Part shown: positions 54,240 through 62,133 of the stretch, piece after piece
Position numbering within the stretch: position 1 is the first letter of the stretch
Layout: every line of letters begins with the position of its first letter
DNA from: Parabacteroides faecis
Lineage (GTDB): Bacteria; Bacteroidota; Bacteroidia; Bacteroidales; Tannerellaceae
Direction of reading: 5' to 3'
Length of the DNA: 64,000 nucleotides
NCBI RefSeq assembly: GCF_014647375.1
Contig: NZ_BMPB01000003.1
Location: 310,001-374,000, forward strand
Made by a program: the position numbers and the translations under genes
The notes under the pieces: generated by a model
Told to the model about the DNA's origin: nothing
The model's database searches: none
What the model saw: only the letters and a program-made list of their open reading frames with translations

Positions 54240-56456
54240 TTATTTCTTATACCAAACAGGTCCGGGTTGGTTACCCATTTCAAACTCAAGTGTCGCTCCA
54301 CTCATGATCTGTTCGTGGGTGATGTAACTCTTATCATAGGGCTGTCCATTCAGTTTAACCGATTGGATATAAATATTCTCAGCACTGACGCCCGGAGCCA
54401 GGATTGTAAACACCTTCCCATCCGACAGATTCATCTTCACTTCCGGGAATAAAGGTGTTCCGATCTCATACTGGCCGCTCACCGGGTCTACCGGATAGAA
54501 GCCCATCGCACTGAATACAAACCAGGCAGACATCTGTCCGCAATCTTCATTTCCACAGATACCGTCCGGCGCATTCAGATACAGGTCGTGTAATACCTGA
54601 GCTACATATTTCTGCGTCTTCCAGGGCTGGTCTACCTTGTTATAGAGATAGATCACATGGTGGCTCGGCTCGTTGCCATGCGCATACTGTCCGATCATTC
54701 CGGTACTGAAAATAGGCAGATCCTCTTTTGCATCCGGTGCATAAGTGAACATGCTGTCGAGCTTTTCCGTGAAACGCTCCTTGCTTCCCAGCAGGCCGAT
54801 CAGTCCGTCCAGATCCTGCGGCACATACCAGAAATACTGCCAGGCGTTGCTTTCACAAATATCTTCCGTATAATCCTTGGCATCGAACGGAGTGACAAAG
54901 CTGCCTTTTTCATCCCTCGGCTGCATAAAAGTAGTTTCCTTATTATAGACATTCCGGTAGTTTTGCGAACGTTTGTAAAACTCATCGGCAATTTCCTTCT
55001 TTCCCATTTTTTCAGCCATACGGGCGATGCAATAGTCGTCATAAGCATATTCGAGCGTCTTTGACAACGACCAGTTTTCCCATTTCTCCGGATCACTGAA
55101 TGCCGGTACATAGCCTAATTTCTTATATAATCCGATACCACGGTAATCGTCCCGGTTCGCCGTCGCTATACAAGCCTGCAACGCCTTTTCCGCATTAAAA
55201 TTACCGATTCCTTTCAGATAAGCATCCACGATAACAGGTACCGCATGGTAACCGATCATCATATTTGTTTCATGTCCGTACAGATTCCACAAAGGAAGTG
55301 CACCGTTCTGGTCAAAGAAATTCAGGAAGCCCTGAACCATATCGTTTACCCGTTTCGGGTCTGTATATGTATAAAGAGGATGGGCAGCGCGGAAAGTATC
55401 CCACAAAGAGAAAGTGGAGTAATTGTCACCGCCATTTGTCTTATGTATCTGGTTATCCGGTCCGTAATAAGAACCATCCACATCACTGAAAATCGTCGGA
55501 GCGATCATGGTATGGTACATAGCCGTATAAAACTTAACCAGGTCGTCCGTATTGTTCCCGTTCACCTCGATCTTCGACAGTTCCTTATTCCAACGGGCAA
55601 CAGCCTCCTGATGATACCGGTCGAAATCATTGAGAGGAACTTCTGCCTGCAAATTCCTGGCAGCTCCCTCCATACTGACACCGGAGATAGCCGTATTCAC
55701 CAAAATCTCTTCATCTTTTTCCGTATTAAAATCAAAACGGGCGACATAAGCCGTGCCGATACGTCCTTTATCTTTGGTTACGATAGCGGTCGTATCCATA
55801 TGATACCCAGCGAAAGGTTTAGAGAAACGGGTCTGAAAATAGACATGCTGGTCGGGCGACCATCCCTGTGAGAAACGATATCCGCGGATCGTCACCGAGT
55901 CTACTACCTCTATATAAGAATCGAGTGTAAAGTCCCAGTTCATCGCTTTTTTCAGATTCAGGAAGACAGAGGCTTCCGCCTTCGGGAAAATGTAGCGCTG
56001 GATACCGCATCGTTCGGTTGCCGTCAGTTCCACATTGATATTATAGTCTTTCAGCAATACCCGGTAGTAACCGGCAGAGGCAGCCTCGTCATTATGAGAG
56101 AAGGTAGAGTAAATACCCAACGGTGCTTCTGCTTCTTTATACGGACGGGTCACCGGCATAAAAGAGATATCGTACAGATCACCGGCTCCTGTACCGGAAA
56201 GATGTGTATGGCTGAAACCGGCAATTGTCGTGTCGGGATAAAAATAACCGGAGATACGGTCCCATCCCGGTAATCCGTTGTCAGGACTTAACTGCACCAT
56301 CCCGAAAGGAGCCTGTGCTCCCGGATAAGTATTTCCGGTAAAATCCGTACCGATCATCGGATTTACATACTGCGCATAATCAACCTCCTGTTGTTTCTCA
56401 GGCGTGCAGGCCACCAAAGCCAGCAAGGAGACCGCCAATAAAGAGAAGTGCCTCAT
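54240..56456 (-). CDS. GH92 family alpha-mannosidase
   Basis: A 738-residue lipoprotein (LLAVSLLALVAC, Cys about 17). Its start, YVNPMIGTDFTGNTYPGAQA then PFGMVQLSPDNG, is the GH92 signature, and FSHTHLSGTGAGDLYDISFMP follows. The (alpha/alpha)6 region has STFSLWDTFRAAHPLYTYTDP, and conserved HGNEPSHHVIYLYN, NEDCGQMSAWFVFSAMGFYPVDPVSG close the fold. GH92 enzymes are calcium-dependent alpha-mannosidases that trim mannans and N-glycans in the periplasm or at the surface. It has no SusCD genes beside it, so it is a stand-alone gene, bounded by terminators. Confidence 0.96.
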   Translation of the reverse strand: MRHFSLLAVSLLALVACTPEKQQEVDYAQYVNPMIGTDFTGNTYPGAQAPFGMVQLSPDNGLPGWDRISGYFYPDTTIAGFSHTHLSGTGAGDLYDISFMPVTRPYKEAEAPLGIYSTFSHNDEAASAGYYRVLLKDYNINVELTATERCGIQRYIFPKAEASVFLNLKKAMNWDFTLDSYIEVVDSVTIRGYRFSQGWSPDQHVYFQTRFSKPFAGYHMDTTAIVTKDKGRIGTAYVARFDFNTEKDEEILVNTAISGVSMEGAARNLQAEVPLNDFDRYHQEAVARWNKELSKIEVNGNNTDDLVKFYTAMYHTMIAPTIFSDVDGSYYGPDNQIHKTNGGDNYSTFSLWDTFRAAHPLYTYTDPKRVNDMVQGFLNFFDQNGALPLWNLYGHETNMMIGYHAVPVIVDAYLKGIGNFNAEKALQACIATANRDDYRGIGLYKKLGYVPAFSDPEKWENWSLSKTLEYAYDDYCIARMAEKMGKKEIADEFYKRSQNYRNVYNKETTFMQPRDEKGSFVTPFDAKDYTEDICESNAWQYFWYVPQDLDGLIGLLGSKERFTEKLDSMFTYAPDAKEDLPIFSTGMIGQYAHGNEPSHHVIYLYNKVDQPWKTQKYVAQVLHDLYLNAPDGICGNEDCGQMSAWFVFSAMGFYPVDPVSGQYEIGTPLFPEVKMNLSDGKVFTILAPGVSAENIYIQSVKLNGQPYDKSYITHEQIMSGATLEFEMGNQPGPVWYKK

Positions 56457-56494
56457 TGTTTATAAATTGTTTAAGTCTTGACAAATATACAAAA

Positions 56495-56525
56495 AGAGAC
56501 GTAACATTTAAATATGTACGTCTCT
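56495..56525 (-). terminator. Terminator of the tatAC operon
   Basis: Nine-bp arms AGAGACGTA and TACGTCTCT with a 13-nt AT-rich loop. A T-run (TTTTTG) follows on the minus strand, 33 bp after the tatC stop. Confidence 0.7.
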
Positions 56526-56557
56526 TTCTATAACTAATTTCCAATGTCTATGGTTTA

Positions 56558-57430
56558 TTAACCTTCATTTTCCTTTTCGTTATCCTCTTCGTCTTCTTCA
56601 TCCGGTTCCTCTACCGGGGGCTTCCTTACGAAGAATGCACTTAATTCGTACAATCCGTATAACGGGAAGAATACGACACTCAATGTAAACGGATCGCTAC
56701 TCGGCGTAATGAATGCTGCTGCAACAAGCAATCCGACAATAGCATGCCGTCTGTACTTATGGAAAAATCCTCTGTGCAACAGTCCCAGCTTCGACAGCAA
56801 CCACGATACCAACGGCATTTCAAAAACAATTCCCATTACAAAGATCAGCATAAGGAAGTTATCCATATACGAATCCAGAGAGACTTGTTCTGTAATATTA
56901 GCGCTCAATTGATACGTTGCCAGGAAACGGAGTGTCATCGGGAATACCATAAAATAACCTACGGCACATCCCATGAAAAACATAATCGTTCCGAAAAAGA
57001 ATACCCACCTGATATTTTTCTTTTCGTTGTCATACAGAGCCGGACTGATGAATCTCCATACCTCATACATCAGATAAGGGAAAGTCAATACAAGGGCCAG
57101 CCAGAATGAGGTGGTCATGTGGGTGAAGAACTGGGAAGCCAGCTTGATATTTACGATATCTACATGAAAAGTATCATTACAGAAATCCGGTAAAACATCA
57201 AACCAAGGACTTATATCGATAAGCCACTTGTTCAATTCACATAACCAACGGTAAAGAATAAAATCAGCATAGCAGGGAGCCATAATGACGTGATCGAAAA
57301 GGTCACGCATAAAGGCAAAACTACCGATAGCAAAAACAAAGAGCGCTAGAATAGAACGGAATAAAGTCCAACGAAGTTCTTCCAGGTGGTCCCAGAATGA
57401 CATTTCATTTTGTTCCAACTCTTCTTCCAT
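56558..57430 (-). CDS. tatC: Twin-arginine translocase subunit TatC
   Basis: A 290-residue protein. Its start EMSFWDHLEELRWTLFRSILA is the TatC signature with the conserved Phe-x2-His-x2-Glu-Leu-Arg, and six membrane segments follow (about 26-45, 105-125, 150-175, 190-210, 225-240, 250-265). The C-terminus is acidic (EEPDEEDEEDNEKE). TatC recognises the twin-arginine signal peptide of folded proteins at the inner membrane. An insertion with CYADFILYRWLCELNKWLIDISPWFDVLPDF near 55-85 is typical of Bacteroidetes TatC. It begins 3 bp after tatA. Confidence 0.95.
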   Translation of the reverse strand: MEEELEQNEMSFWDHLEELRWTLFRSILALFVFAIGSFAFMRDLFDHVIMAPCYADFILYRWLCELNKWLIDISPWFDVLPDFCNDTFHVDIVNIKLASQFFTHMTTSFWLALVLTFPYLMYEVWRFISPALYDNEKKNIRWVFFFGTIMFFMGCAVGYFMVFPMTLRFLATYQLSANITEQVSLDSYMDNFLMLIFVMGIVFEMPLVSWLLSKLGLLHRGFFHKYRRHAIVGLLVAAAFITPSSDPFTLSVVFFPLYGLYELSAFFVRKPPVEEPDEEDEEDNEKENEG

Positions 57431-57433
57431 TTC

Positions 57434-57628
57434 CTACTTCTTATCGTTGTCGTCCAGCTTAATGTCGTCTTCTAAACCTTTTACACCGTCTTTAAAGTTT
57501 TTCACTCCTTTACCGATACCTTTCATCAGTTCCGGAATTTTTTTACCACCGAAAAGTAACAACACAACAATGGCGATAATCACAATTTCGCCTGTACCTA
57601 AATTTCCTAAAAATAGTAATTCGTTCAT
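57434..57628 (-). CDS. tatA: Sec-independent translocase TatA/E
   Basis: A 64-residue protein. A short periplasmic start ([14 protein letters not shown]) leads to one membrane helix ([14 protein letters not shown]) and the TatA hinge [20 protein letters not shown], the conserved Phe-Gly ... Pro-Glu-Leu pattern, followed by an acidic tail. It forms the pore-like oligomer of the Tat system together with TatC. It is directly upstream of tatC and downstream of a promoter box at 57673-57680; fabD is divergent. Confidence 0.93.
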   Translation of the reverse strand: MNELLFLGNLGTGEIVIIAIVVLLLFGGKKIPELMKGIGKGVKNFKDGVKGLEDDIKLDDNDKK

Positions 57629-57672
57629 GATATTATAATAATTAGTCGTTAATATTCGCCTTTTATATGGGG

Positions 57673-57728
57673 CAAAGATACTATTTGTAACGAATAGTCA
57701 CTCCATTATTCTAAATTTATTACCTTTG
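57673..57728. promoter_or_regulatory. Divergent -7 boxes of tatAC and fabD
   Basis: On the minus strand TATCTTTG (57680-57673) serves tatA with a leader of about 40 nt. On the plus strand TACCTTTG (57721-57728) serves fabD. Both are perfect TAnnTTTG boxes but neither has a clear TTTG at -33. Confidence 0.6.
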
Positions 57729-57768
57729 CACCGTCTTAAAAAACTGAAATTAGAAAAAGATTAGAAAG

Positions 57769-58650
57769 ATGAAAGCTTATGTATTTCCCGGTCAGGGTGC
57801 ACAGTTTGTCGGAATGGGAAAAGACCTTTACGATAACAATCCCCTTGCAAAAGAGATGTTTGAGAAAGCAAACGAAATTCTCGGTTTCCGCATCACAGAC
57901 CTTATGTTCGCAGGAACAGACGAAGATCTGAGACAAACAAAGGTTACGCAACCTGCCATATTCTTACACTCGGTTATTCTCGCCAAAACACTAGGCGACC
58001 AGTTTAAACCGGATATGACAGCCGGTCACTCCCTGGGTGAGTTTTCTGCCCTCGTTGCAGCCGGAGCCTTGTCATTTGAAGATGGTCTGGTATTGGTATC
58101 CAAACGTGCCATGGCTATGCAGAAAGCTTGCGAAGCCACTCCTTCCACCATGGCAGCCGTTCTGGCTTTGCCGGATGCAACAGTTGAAGAAATCTGTGCA
58201 AGTATAAAAGATGAAGTAGTTGTTTGTGCAAACTACAACTGCCCGGGCCAGCTGGTTATCTCCGGTTCAATTCCCGGAATCGATGCTGCCTGCGAAAAGA
58301 TGCTGGCTGCCGGAGCTAAACGTGCGTTGAAACTGAAAGTAGGCGGCGCATTCCATTCTCCGCTGATGGAACCGGCACGTACCGAACTGGCTGCTGCCAT
58401 CGAAGCTACTCCGATCCATACACCGGCTTGCCCTGTTTATCAGAATGTAAGTACGAAAGGTGAAACTGATCCGGAAACGATCAAGGCTAACCTGATCGCT
58501 CAGCTGACAGCTCCTGTTCGCTGGACTCAGAGTGTTCAGAACATGATCGCTGACGGTGCCGACCATTTCATCGAATTAGGGCCAGGTGCTGTTCTTCAGG
58601 GATTGGTTAAGAAAATCAATAAAGAAATGACAACAGAAGGCATGCAATAA
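57769..58650 (+). CDS. fabD: Malonyl-CoA-ACP transacylase
   Basis: A 293-residue protein of normal length. MKAYVFPGQGAQFVGMGKDL gives the typical start; the catalytic Ser is in TAGHSLGEFSALVAAGAL (about 89) and the catalytic His in GGAFHSPLM (about 199). It moves the malonyl group from CoA to acyl carrier protein for fatty acid synthesis in the cytoplasm. It is alone on the plus strand with a terminator 21 bp downstream, rather than in a fab operon. The Gln-Gly-Ala-Gln oxyanion segment is intact. Confidence 0.97.
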   Translation: MKAYVFPGQGAQFVGMGKDLYDNNPLAKEMFEKANEILGFRITDLMFAGTDEDLRQTKVTQPAIFLHSVILAKTLGDQFKPDMTAGHSLGEFSALVAAGALSFEDGLVLVSKRAMAMQKACEATPSTMAAVLALPDATVEEICASIKDEVVVCANYNCPGQLVISGSIPGIDAACEKMLAAGAKRALKLKVGGAFHSPLMEPARTELAAAIEATPIHTPACPVYQNVSTKGETDPETIKANLIAQLTAPVRWTQSVQNMIADGADHFIELGPGAVLQGLVKKINKEMTTEGMQ

Positions 58651-58670
58651 GCAGCAAATCCATACATGTA

Positions 58671-58706
58671 AAAAGGTTGGCAAGAAATTCTTGCCAACCT
58701 TTTTTA
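58671..58706 (+). terminator. Terminator of fabD
   Basis: Near-perfect 16-bp arms (AAAAGGTTGGCAAGAA and TTCTTGCCAACCTTTT) with a one-base loop are followed by a T-run. Confidence 0.9.
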
Positions 58707-58858
58707 TATAGCATTAAACTTTCAGGTATTACAAATAAGGATGCGGGCAAAGATAATATTTATTTCACAATGTGCTAGACGTACTCGCACAAGACAACCC
58801 TTCTCCCAGGCCCATCCAGATTCAAAAAGACATCTTCTATCGAATATTACACCCAATC

Positions 58859-58924
58859 ATAAATATATCATATATGATTATTTATAAATATATTTTGCTA
58901 TTAATCATCATTTATATATATTTG
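58859..58924 (+). promoter_or_regulatory. hipBA promoter with AT-rich palindrome (probable HipB operator)
   Basis: TTTG (58894-58897) and TATATTTG (58917-58924) are 19 bp apart, a perfect Bacteroidetes promoter. A 12-bp palindrome ATCATATATGAT (58867-58878) with ATAAATA and TATTTAT flanks lies just upstream and is a likely HipB operator. The -7 box ends only 4 nt before the hipB ATG. Confidence 0.6.
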
Positions 58925-58928
58925 TAGC

Positions 58929-59261
58929 ATGATTAATGAATTAAACAGACTGGATCTTTACGAAAAGTCCAATAATGACATTGTGATAGATCTTGGAAAA
59001 CGATTCCGGGACTATAGAATTGCACTGCGCATGACCCAAAAGGAAATAGCTTATCAGAGTGGCGTTTCCGTCATGACAATCGTAAGATTTGAAAGAGGAG
59101 AAGGAGCTACCATTAGGCTTGACAATTTTATCTCGCTCATGCGTGCAATCCAAAAATTAGAAGGTATCTCCGAATGTATTCCGGATATGCCGATAAGTCT
59201 TTATGACACATCAATCAAAAAGGAAAAACAAAGAGTAAAAAAGCGTAGTAATGAAAAATAA
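58929..59261 (+). CDS. hipB: HipB-like antitoxin (XRE-type helix-turn-helix)
   Basis: A 110-residue protein. The HTH is at about 24-78 (IDLGKRFRDYRIALRMTQKEIAYQSGVSVMTIVRFERGEGATIRLDNFISLMRA), a clear XRE/HipB fold, with a basic C-terminal tail (KKEKQRVKKRSNEK). HipB represses the operon and neutralises HipA by binding it. The gene overlaps hipA by 11 bp (59251-59261), so they are translationally coupled. The next upstream gene is the terminated fabD. If the -7 box is correct, the mRNA would be almost leaderless. Confidence 0.85.
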   Translation: MINELNRLDLYEKSNNDIVIDLGKRFRDYRIALRMTQKEIAYQSGVSVMTIVRFERGEGATIRLDNFISLMRAIQKLEGISECIPDMPISLYDTSIKKEKQRVKKRSNEK

Positions 59262-60534
59262 TATAGTCAGTGTTCTCTTATGGGGGAAAGAAATCTGTAA
59301 ACTGAAATGGGAAGGTGGCTACCGACAAAAGTTCGGGAAAGTCGGTTCGTTGATTTCATTTAATCCTGAATATCATTCATTTGGTTTTGATGTAGACCCT
59401 GTAGGTTTTTATAACCATTCTACTTATCTAGTACAAAAAGGCATGTCAGATATTTGCCATGCCAATGAGTACAATGGCATCCCCCGCTTCTTAAGTAGTT
59501 CTTTACCGGATGATTGGGGGAATGAAGTGTTTTCTTTATGGATTGAAAAAAATGGCCTCCGTAGCCATGATCTAACTCCCGTCGATAAGTTAGCCTTCAT
59601 AGGACGGCGAGGTATGGGAGCCTTTGAGTTTGTTCCACAGCTATATGACCCGCGCTCTGACGAAGCCATAGCGTTGGAAGACCTTTACGGGTTGGCAAAA
59701 GAAATAGAGTCTATGCGTGAAGGCGTTTCGATCAACATACAAGACAGACCGGAAATCAATGATCTTATGGCTGTAGGCATGAGTGCAGGTGGAAAGCATC
59801 CCAAGGCGATTGTAGCCATCAATTGGTCGACAGGAGAAGTCAGATCAGGACAATTTATCTTACCAAATGACTTCACACAGTATATATTAAAATTTAAGGA
59901 TTCAGACAAATGGCCTACTGCCGAGATTGAATACGCTTACTATTTAATGGCTAAAGACGCATCAATAGATATGGAAAAATGTTCATTACTTGAAATCGAC
60001 GGTGAGAACCATTTTTTAACAGAGCGATTTGACCGTAAAGAGGGGCGAAAGTTACATTCGGTCACCCTACAGTCCTTATGCGGAACAGTGACTTCATACG
60101 AAGAAATATTCAAAGTATGCAGAAAGCTTCAGTTGCCCTATCACGATATTGAACAAATTTTCAGAAGAGCAGTATTCAATTACCTTTCGGGAGTTTGTGA
60201 TGATCATGATAAAAATTTCTCATTTGTAATGGATGAAGATGGTAGATGGCGCCTTTCTCCAGCCTACGATGAAACTTTCACTGTAAATTTCAAGAATAGA
60301 TTCATAGGTGACAAACATATCATGACCATTGAAGAATGTAATCGGGATATTTCAATGAATCAATTCGTTAGGTTGGCCGATGAAAATGATGTGAGAAATG
60401 CCGAACATATTGTCAAAGAAATTTCAGAAGTGGTACAGTCTTTCACAGACAAAGCAATCGATGTAAAAATCAATACAATTTATACAGAGCTAATTTCGCA
60501 ATTTATCAAGAGTAAAACAGATTTACTCCATTAA
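59251..60534 (+). CDS. hipA: HipA-like serine/threonine kinase toxin
   Basis: A 427-residue protein of usual HipA length. The N-subdomain has DWGNEVFSLWIEKNG and KLAFIGRRGMGAFEFVPQ. The kinase core has GMSAGGKHPKAIVAIN, ILKFKDSDKWPTAEIEYAYYLMA, HFLTERFDRK and the catalytic CDDHDKNFSFVMDEDGRWRLSPAYDETF (Asp and Asn/Lys at about 310). In E. coli HipA phosphorylates glutamyl-tRNA synthetase and stops growth, giving persistence. The motifs appear intact. A 60-bp gap separates it from the opposing spanin-like gene. Confidence 0.92.
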   Translation: MKNNIVSVLLWGKEICKLKWEGGYRQKFGKVGSLISFNPEYHSFGFDVDPVGFYNHSTYLVQKGMSDICHANEYNGIPRFLSSSLPDDWGNEVFSLWIEKNGLRSHDLTPVDKLAFIGRRGMGAFEFVPQLYDPRSDEAIALEDLYGLAKEIESMREGVSINIQDRPEINDLMAVGMSAGGKHPKAIVAINWSTGEVRSGQFILPNDFTQYILKFKDSDKWPTAEIEYAYYLMAKDASIDMEKCSLLEIDGENHFLTERFDRKEGRKLHSVTLQSLCGTVTSYEEIFKVCRKLQLPYHDIEQIFRRAVFNYLSGVCDDHDKNFSFVMDEDGRWRLSPAYDETFTVNFKNRFIGDKHIMTIEECNRDISMNQFVRLADENDVRNAEHIVKEISEVVQSFTDKAIDVKINTIYTELISQFIKSKTDLLH

Positions 60535-60593
60535 AGGAGCCAAAAAAACTTTTTTCATCGATATTTTTCCTCCAAATATTTATGAATACAATA

Positions 60594-61067
60594 TCAGGTA
60601 TAGGTTCTATTACACCACCAAACTCCTAATAACAATATACCTCCCACACCCAGTACCCACCAAATCGGTAAGTGCCCCATCAACCAGCCGCTTTCTTTCT
60701 GTTCCGTAACCACTGTTTCCCGCAACCGACGATCTTCCTGCCGTGAAAGCAAGAGCAATGTATCCCGGTTAACAGAAACCTCCCGACTGTCCGCCACTGC
60801 CTGTCTGACCCGCTCCACATACTGGTGCCCACTACTATCCGGTGCGGAAAATTCCACCTCCTCCCATCGGACCGCCACAGCCGCAGAAGATTTCCACATA
60901 TGTTCCATCCGTAGGCTATCGAAGCGCTCAACCATCAACGAATCCCTTTCCCTGAATTCCCGCCCCGTAACCACACCCCTCTTCCCCACACAACCGGCAT
61001 CCGTCAACAAAACCCACAAACACACACCGAAACACACCCCGACCAACTCCTTATTCCTCTTTCTCAT
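60594..61067 (-). CDS. Spanin-like membrane protein of the lysis-type cassette
   Basis: A 157-residue protein. An N-terminal hydrophobic stretch with cysteines (VGVCFGVCLWVLLTDAGC) could be an export or weak lipoprotein signal; the Asp at -3 is unusual for a lipobox. A charged, helical central region (about 30-125, TREFRERDSLMVERFDSLRM) follows, then a C-terminal membrane segment (WWVLGVGGILLLGVWWC, about 135-152). An N-terminal anchor plus a C-terminal inner-membrane helix is the topology of unimolecular spanins. It is the last gene of the amidase cassette and overlaps the preceding small gene by 17 bp. The role is inferred from position and topology only. Confidence 0.45.
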   Translation of the reverse strand: MRKRNKELVGVCFGVCLWVLLTDAGCVGKRGVVTGREFRERDSLMVERFDSLRMEHMWKSSAAVAVRWEEVEFSAPDSSGHQYVERVRQAVADSREVSVNRDTLLLLSRQEDRRLRETVVTEQKESGWLMGHLPIWWVLGVGGILLLGVWWCNRTYT

Positions 61068-61284
61068 CCCTTCTGATCTTATATTTATAACTATAATCCA
61101 CCCCGAACAACGCCCCTGAAAACGTCGACACCTCGCCGAATCCTACCAACACCGAACTATCTATCTTCCCCGTCGGGCTGCACCAGAACCCCATAAACAA
61201 CAATACAACACCTGCCAGCGACAGGAAAACCGCCACCCATAACTGGCAACCAAGCAGCCAGCACCTTCTTTTACAATATCCCAT
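61051..61284 (-). CDS. Small membrane protein (holin-like)
   Basis: The start is set at ATG 61284 (77 residues, MGYCKRRCWLLGCQ), because an unusually strong purine-rich GGAGGAGGAG stretch directly precedes it; this ribosome-binding sequence lies inside the amidase's last codons. Two closely spaced hydrophobic stretches (WVAVFLSLAGVVLLFMGFW) form one or two membrane segments, followed by a charged C-terminus (YSYKYKIRRDEKEE). Its 5' end overlaps the amidase by 14 bp and its 3' end overlaps the spanin-like gene by 17 bp. In phage cassettes a small protein at this position is often a holin. No holin family is recognised. Confidence 0.5.
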   Translation of the reverse strand: MGYCKRRCWLLGCQLWVAVFLSLAGVVLLFMGFWCSPTGKIDSSVLVGFGEVSTFSGALFGVDYSYKYKIRRDEKEE

Positions 61285-61720
61285 ACTCCTCCTCCGCATC
61301 AAAACAAGGACACTCCTTCAACCATTCATCCCGCGTGATCTTCCCGTCGCCATTCCGGTCGGGCGACAAATCACGGTGTCCGCAGATCCGACATCCCGGA
61401 TACCGCACCAGCAGCAGCAACAGCAATCCCCTGATAGACAATTTTTGCCTCTCCGTACGCGTATCTTTCGGATGCCCACCGGCATCCAGCCCACCTTCGT
61501 AACAAATCCCCAAACTGAACGCATTATACCCTTTCACATGTGCCGGAATCTGCTCCGGCGGACGCATCGGTACGACCTCACCCGAACGGCGGATATAATA
61601 GTTATAACCGGCCGAAAAGAAACCACGCGCCTTATGGTCACGTTCCAGCTGTTCCGGCGTATACTCCATCGTCTCACGGGTAGCCGAACAATGCAAAACA
61701 ATCAGATTAATTTTTCTCAT
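61271..61720 (-). CDS. N-acetylmuramoyl-L-alanine amidase with EF-hand-like loop
   Basis: A 149-residue Amidase_2-type enzyme: INLIVLHCSATRETM carries the first zinc His, FSAGYNYYIRRSGEVVPMRP the core, SLGICYEGGL the middle strand, and CGHRDLSPDRNGDGKITRDE the second zinc His, with CPCF supplying the last region. The stretch DRNGDGKITRDE (about 120-131) matches a 12-residue EF-hand calcium loop. It would cut the amide bond between MurNAc and the peptide. There is no signal peptide, so it would need a holin-like partner to reach the wall, which the next gene could provide. It has its own -7 box at 61752-61759. Confidence 0.88.
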   Translation of the reverse strand: MRKINLIVLHCSATRETMEYTPEQLERDHKARGFFSAGYNYYIRRSGEVVPMRPPEQIPAHVKGYNAFSLGICYEGGLDAGGHPKDTRTERQKLSIRGLLLLLLVRYPGCRICGHRDLSPDRNGDGKITRDEWLKECPCFDAEEEYGIL

Positions 61721-61751
61721 GATTCAATTCTGTTTATCGTTAATATGAAAG

Positions 61752-61820
61752 CAAATGTACGTGAAGGAAAAAGGACGGAATCGGTTTAAATGGGAATAGC
61801 AGGGAATAAGAGGGAATAAG
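61752..61820 (-). promoter_or_regulatory. Amidase-cassette promoter box and three tandem decamers
   Basis: On the minus strand TACATTTG (61759-61752) is a perfect -7 box with no clear -33. On the plus strand three successive 10-bp units, TGGGAATAGC, AGGGAATAAG and AGGGAATAAG, lie at 61791-61820, just upstream of the box. Placed one helical turn apart at about -46 to -75, they look like activator or repressor sites. Confidence 0.5.
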
Positions 61821-61902
61821 AAAGATTTTACCGGGAACCGGAGTATTCAGGTAAAGAGACAAGGATTGAACCCGAACACGTTCACCGTCCCGCTTCTATT
61901 TA

Positions 61903-62133
61903 TTATCGAATATTCCAGGTCTCAGGATCGCCGAGATGATCCACCAGGATCTCCACCTGGCGCGGCGTAAACATACGCTGCCCCTTGCGGTAACCCGCTT
62001 TCGTCAGATCGTCCAGCAGCTCTTCATCCCGTTTGATCCACAACGACAACTGTGCAGAAGCCGATTTCGGTAAAATACCCGGGAAATACAACATAGCCAG
62101 CTGCGTATGTCCCCAAACCTTGCTCTTATCCAT
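61903..62133 (-). CDS. DUF4248 family protein
   Basis: A 76-residue protein, MDKSKVWGHTQLAMLYFPG, with ILPKSASAQLSLWIKRDEEL, LDDLTKAGYRKGQRMFTPRQ and VEILVDHLGDPE, the whole of the DUF4248 pattern. It has a helix-turn-helix-like layout (QLAMLYFPGILPKSASAQLSLWIKRDEELL) and is probably a small DNA-binding protein. In Bacteroidetes it is found next to DUF4373 and amidase genes. Its ATG overlaps the upstream DUF6633-like stop by 8 bp, so the two are translationally coupled. Confidence 0.82.
   Translation of the reverse strand: MDKSKVWGHTQLAMLYFPGILPKSASAQLSLWIKRDEELLDDLTKAGYRKGQRMFTPRQVEILVDHLGDPETWNIR

Noticed and set aside
61861-61902. Possible tRNA T-arm near the end of the DUF4248 gene (GGTTCAATCC on the minus strand)
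   Set aside because: The flanking bases do not pair into a T stem and no acceptor or anticodon arm is present.
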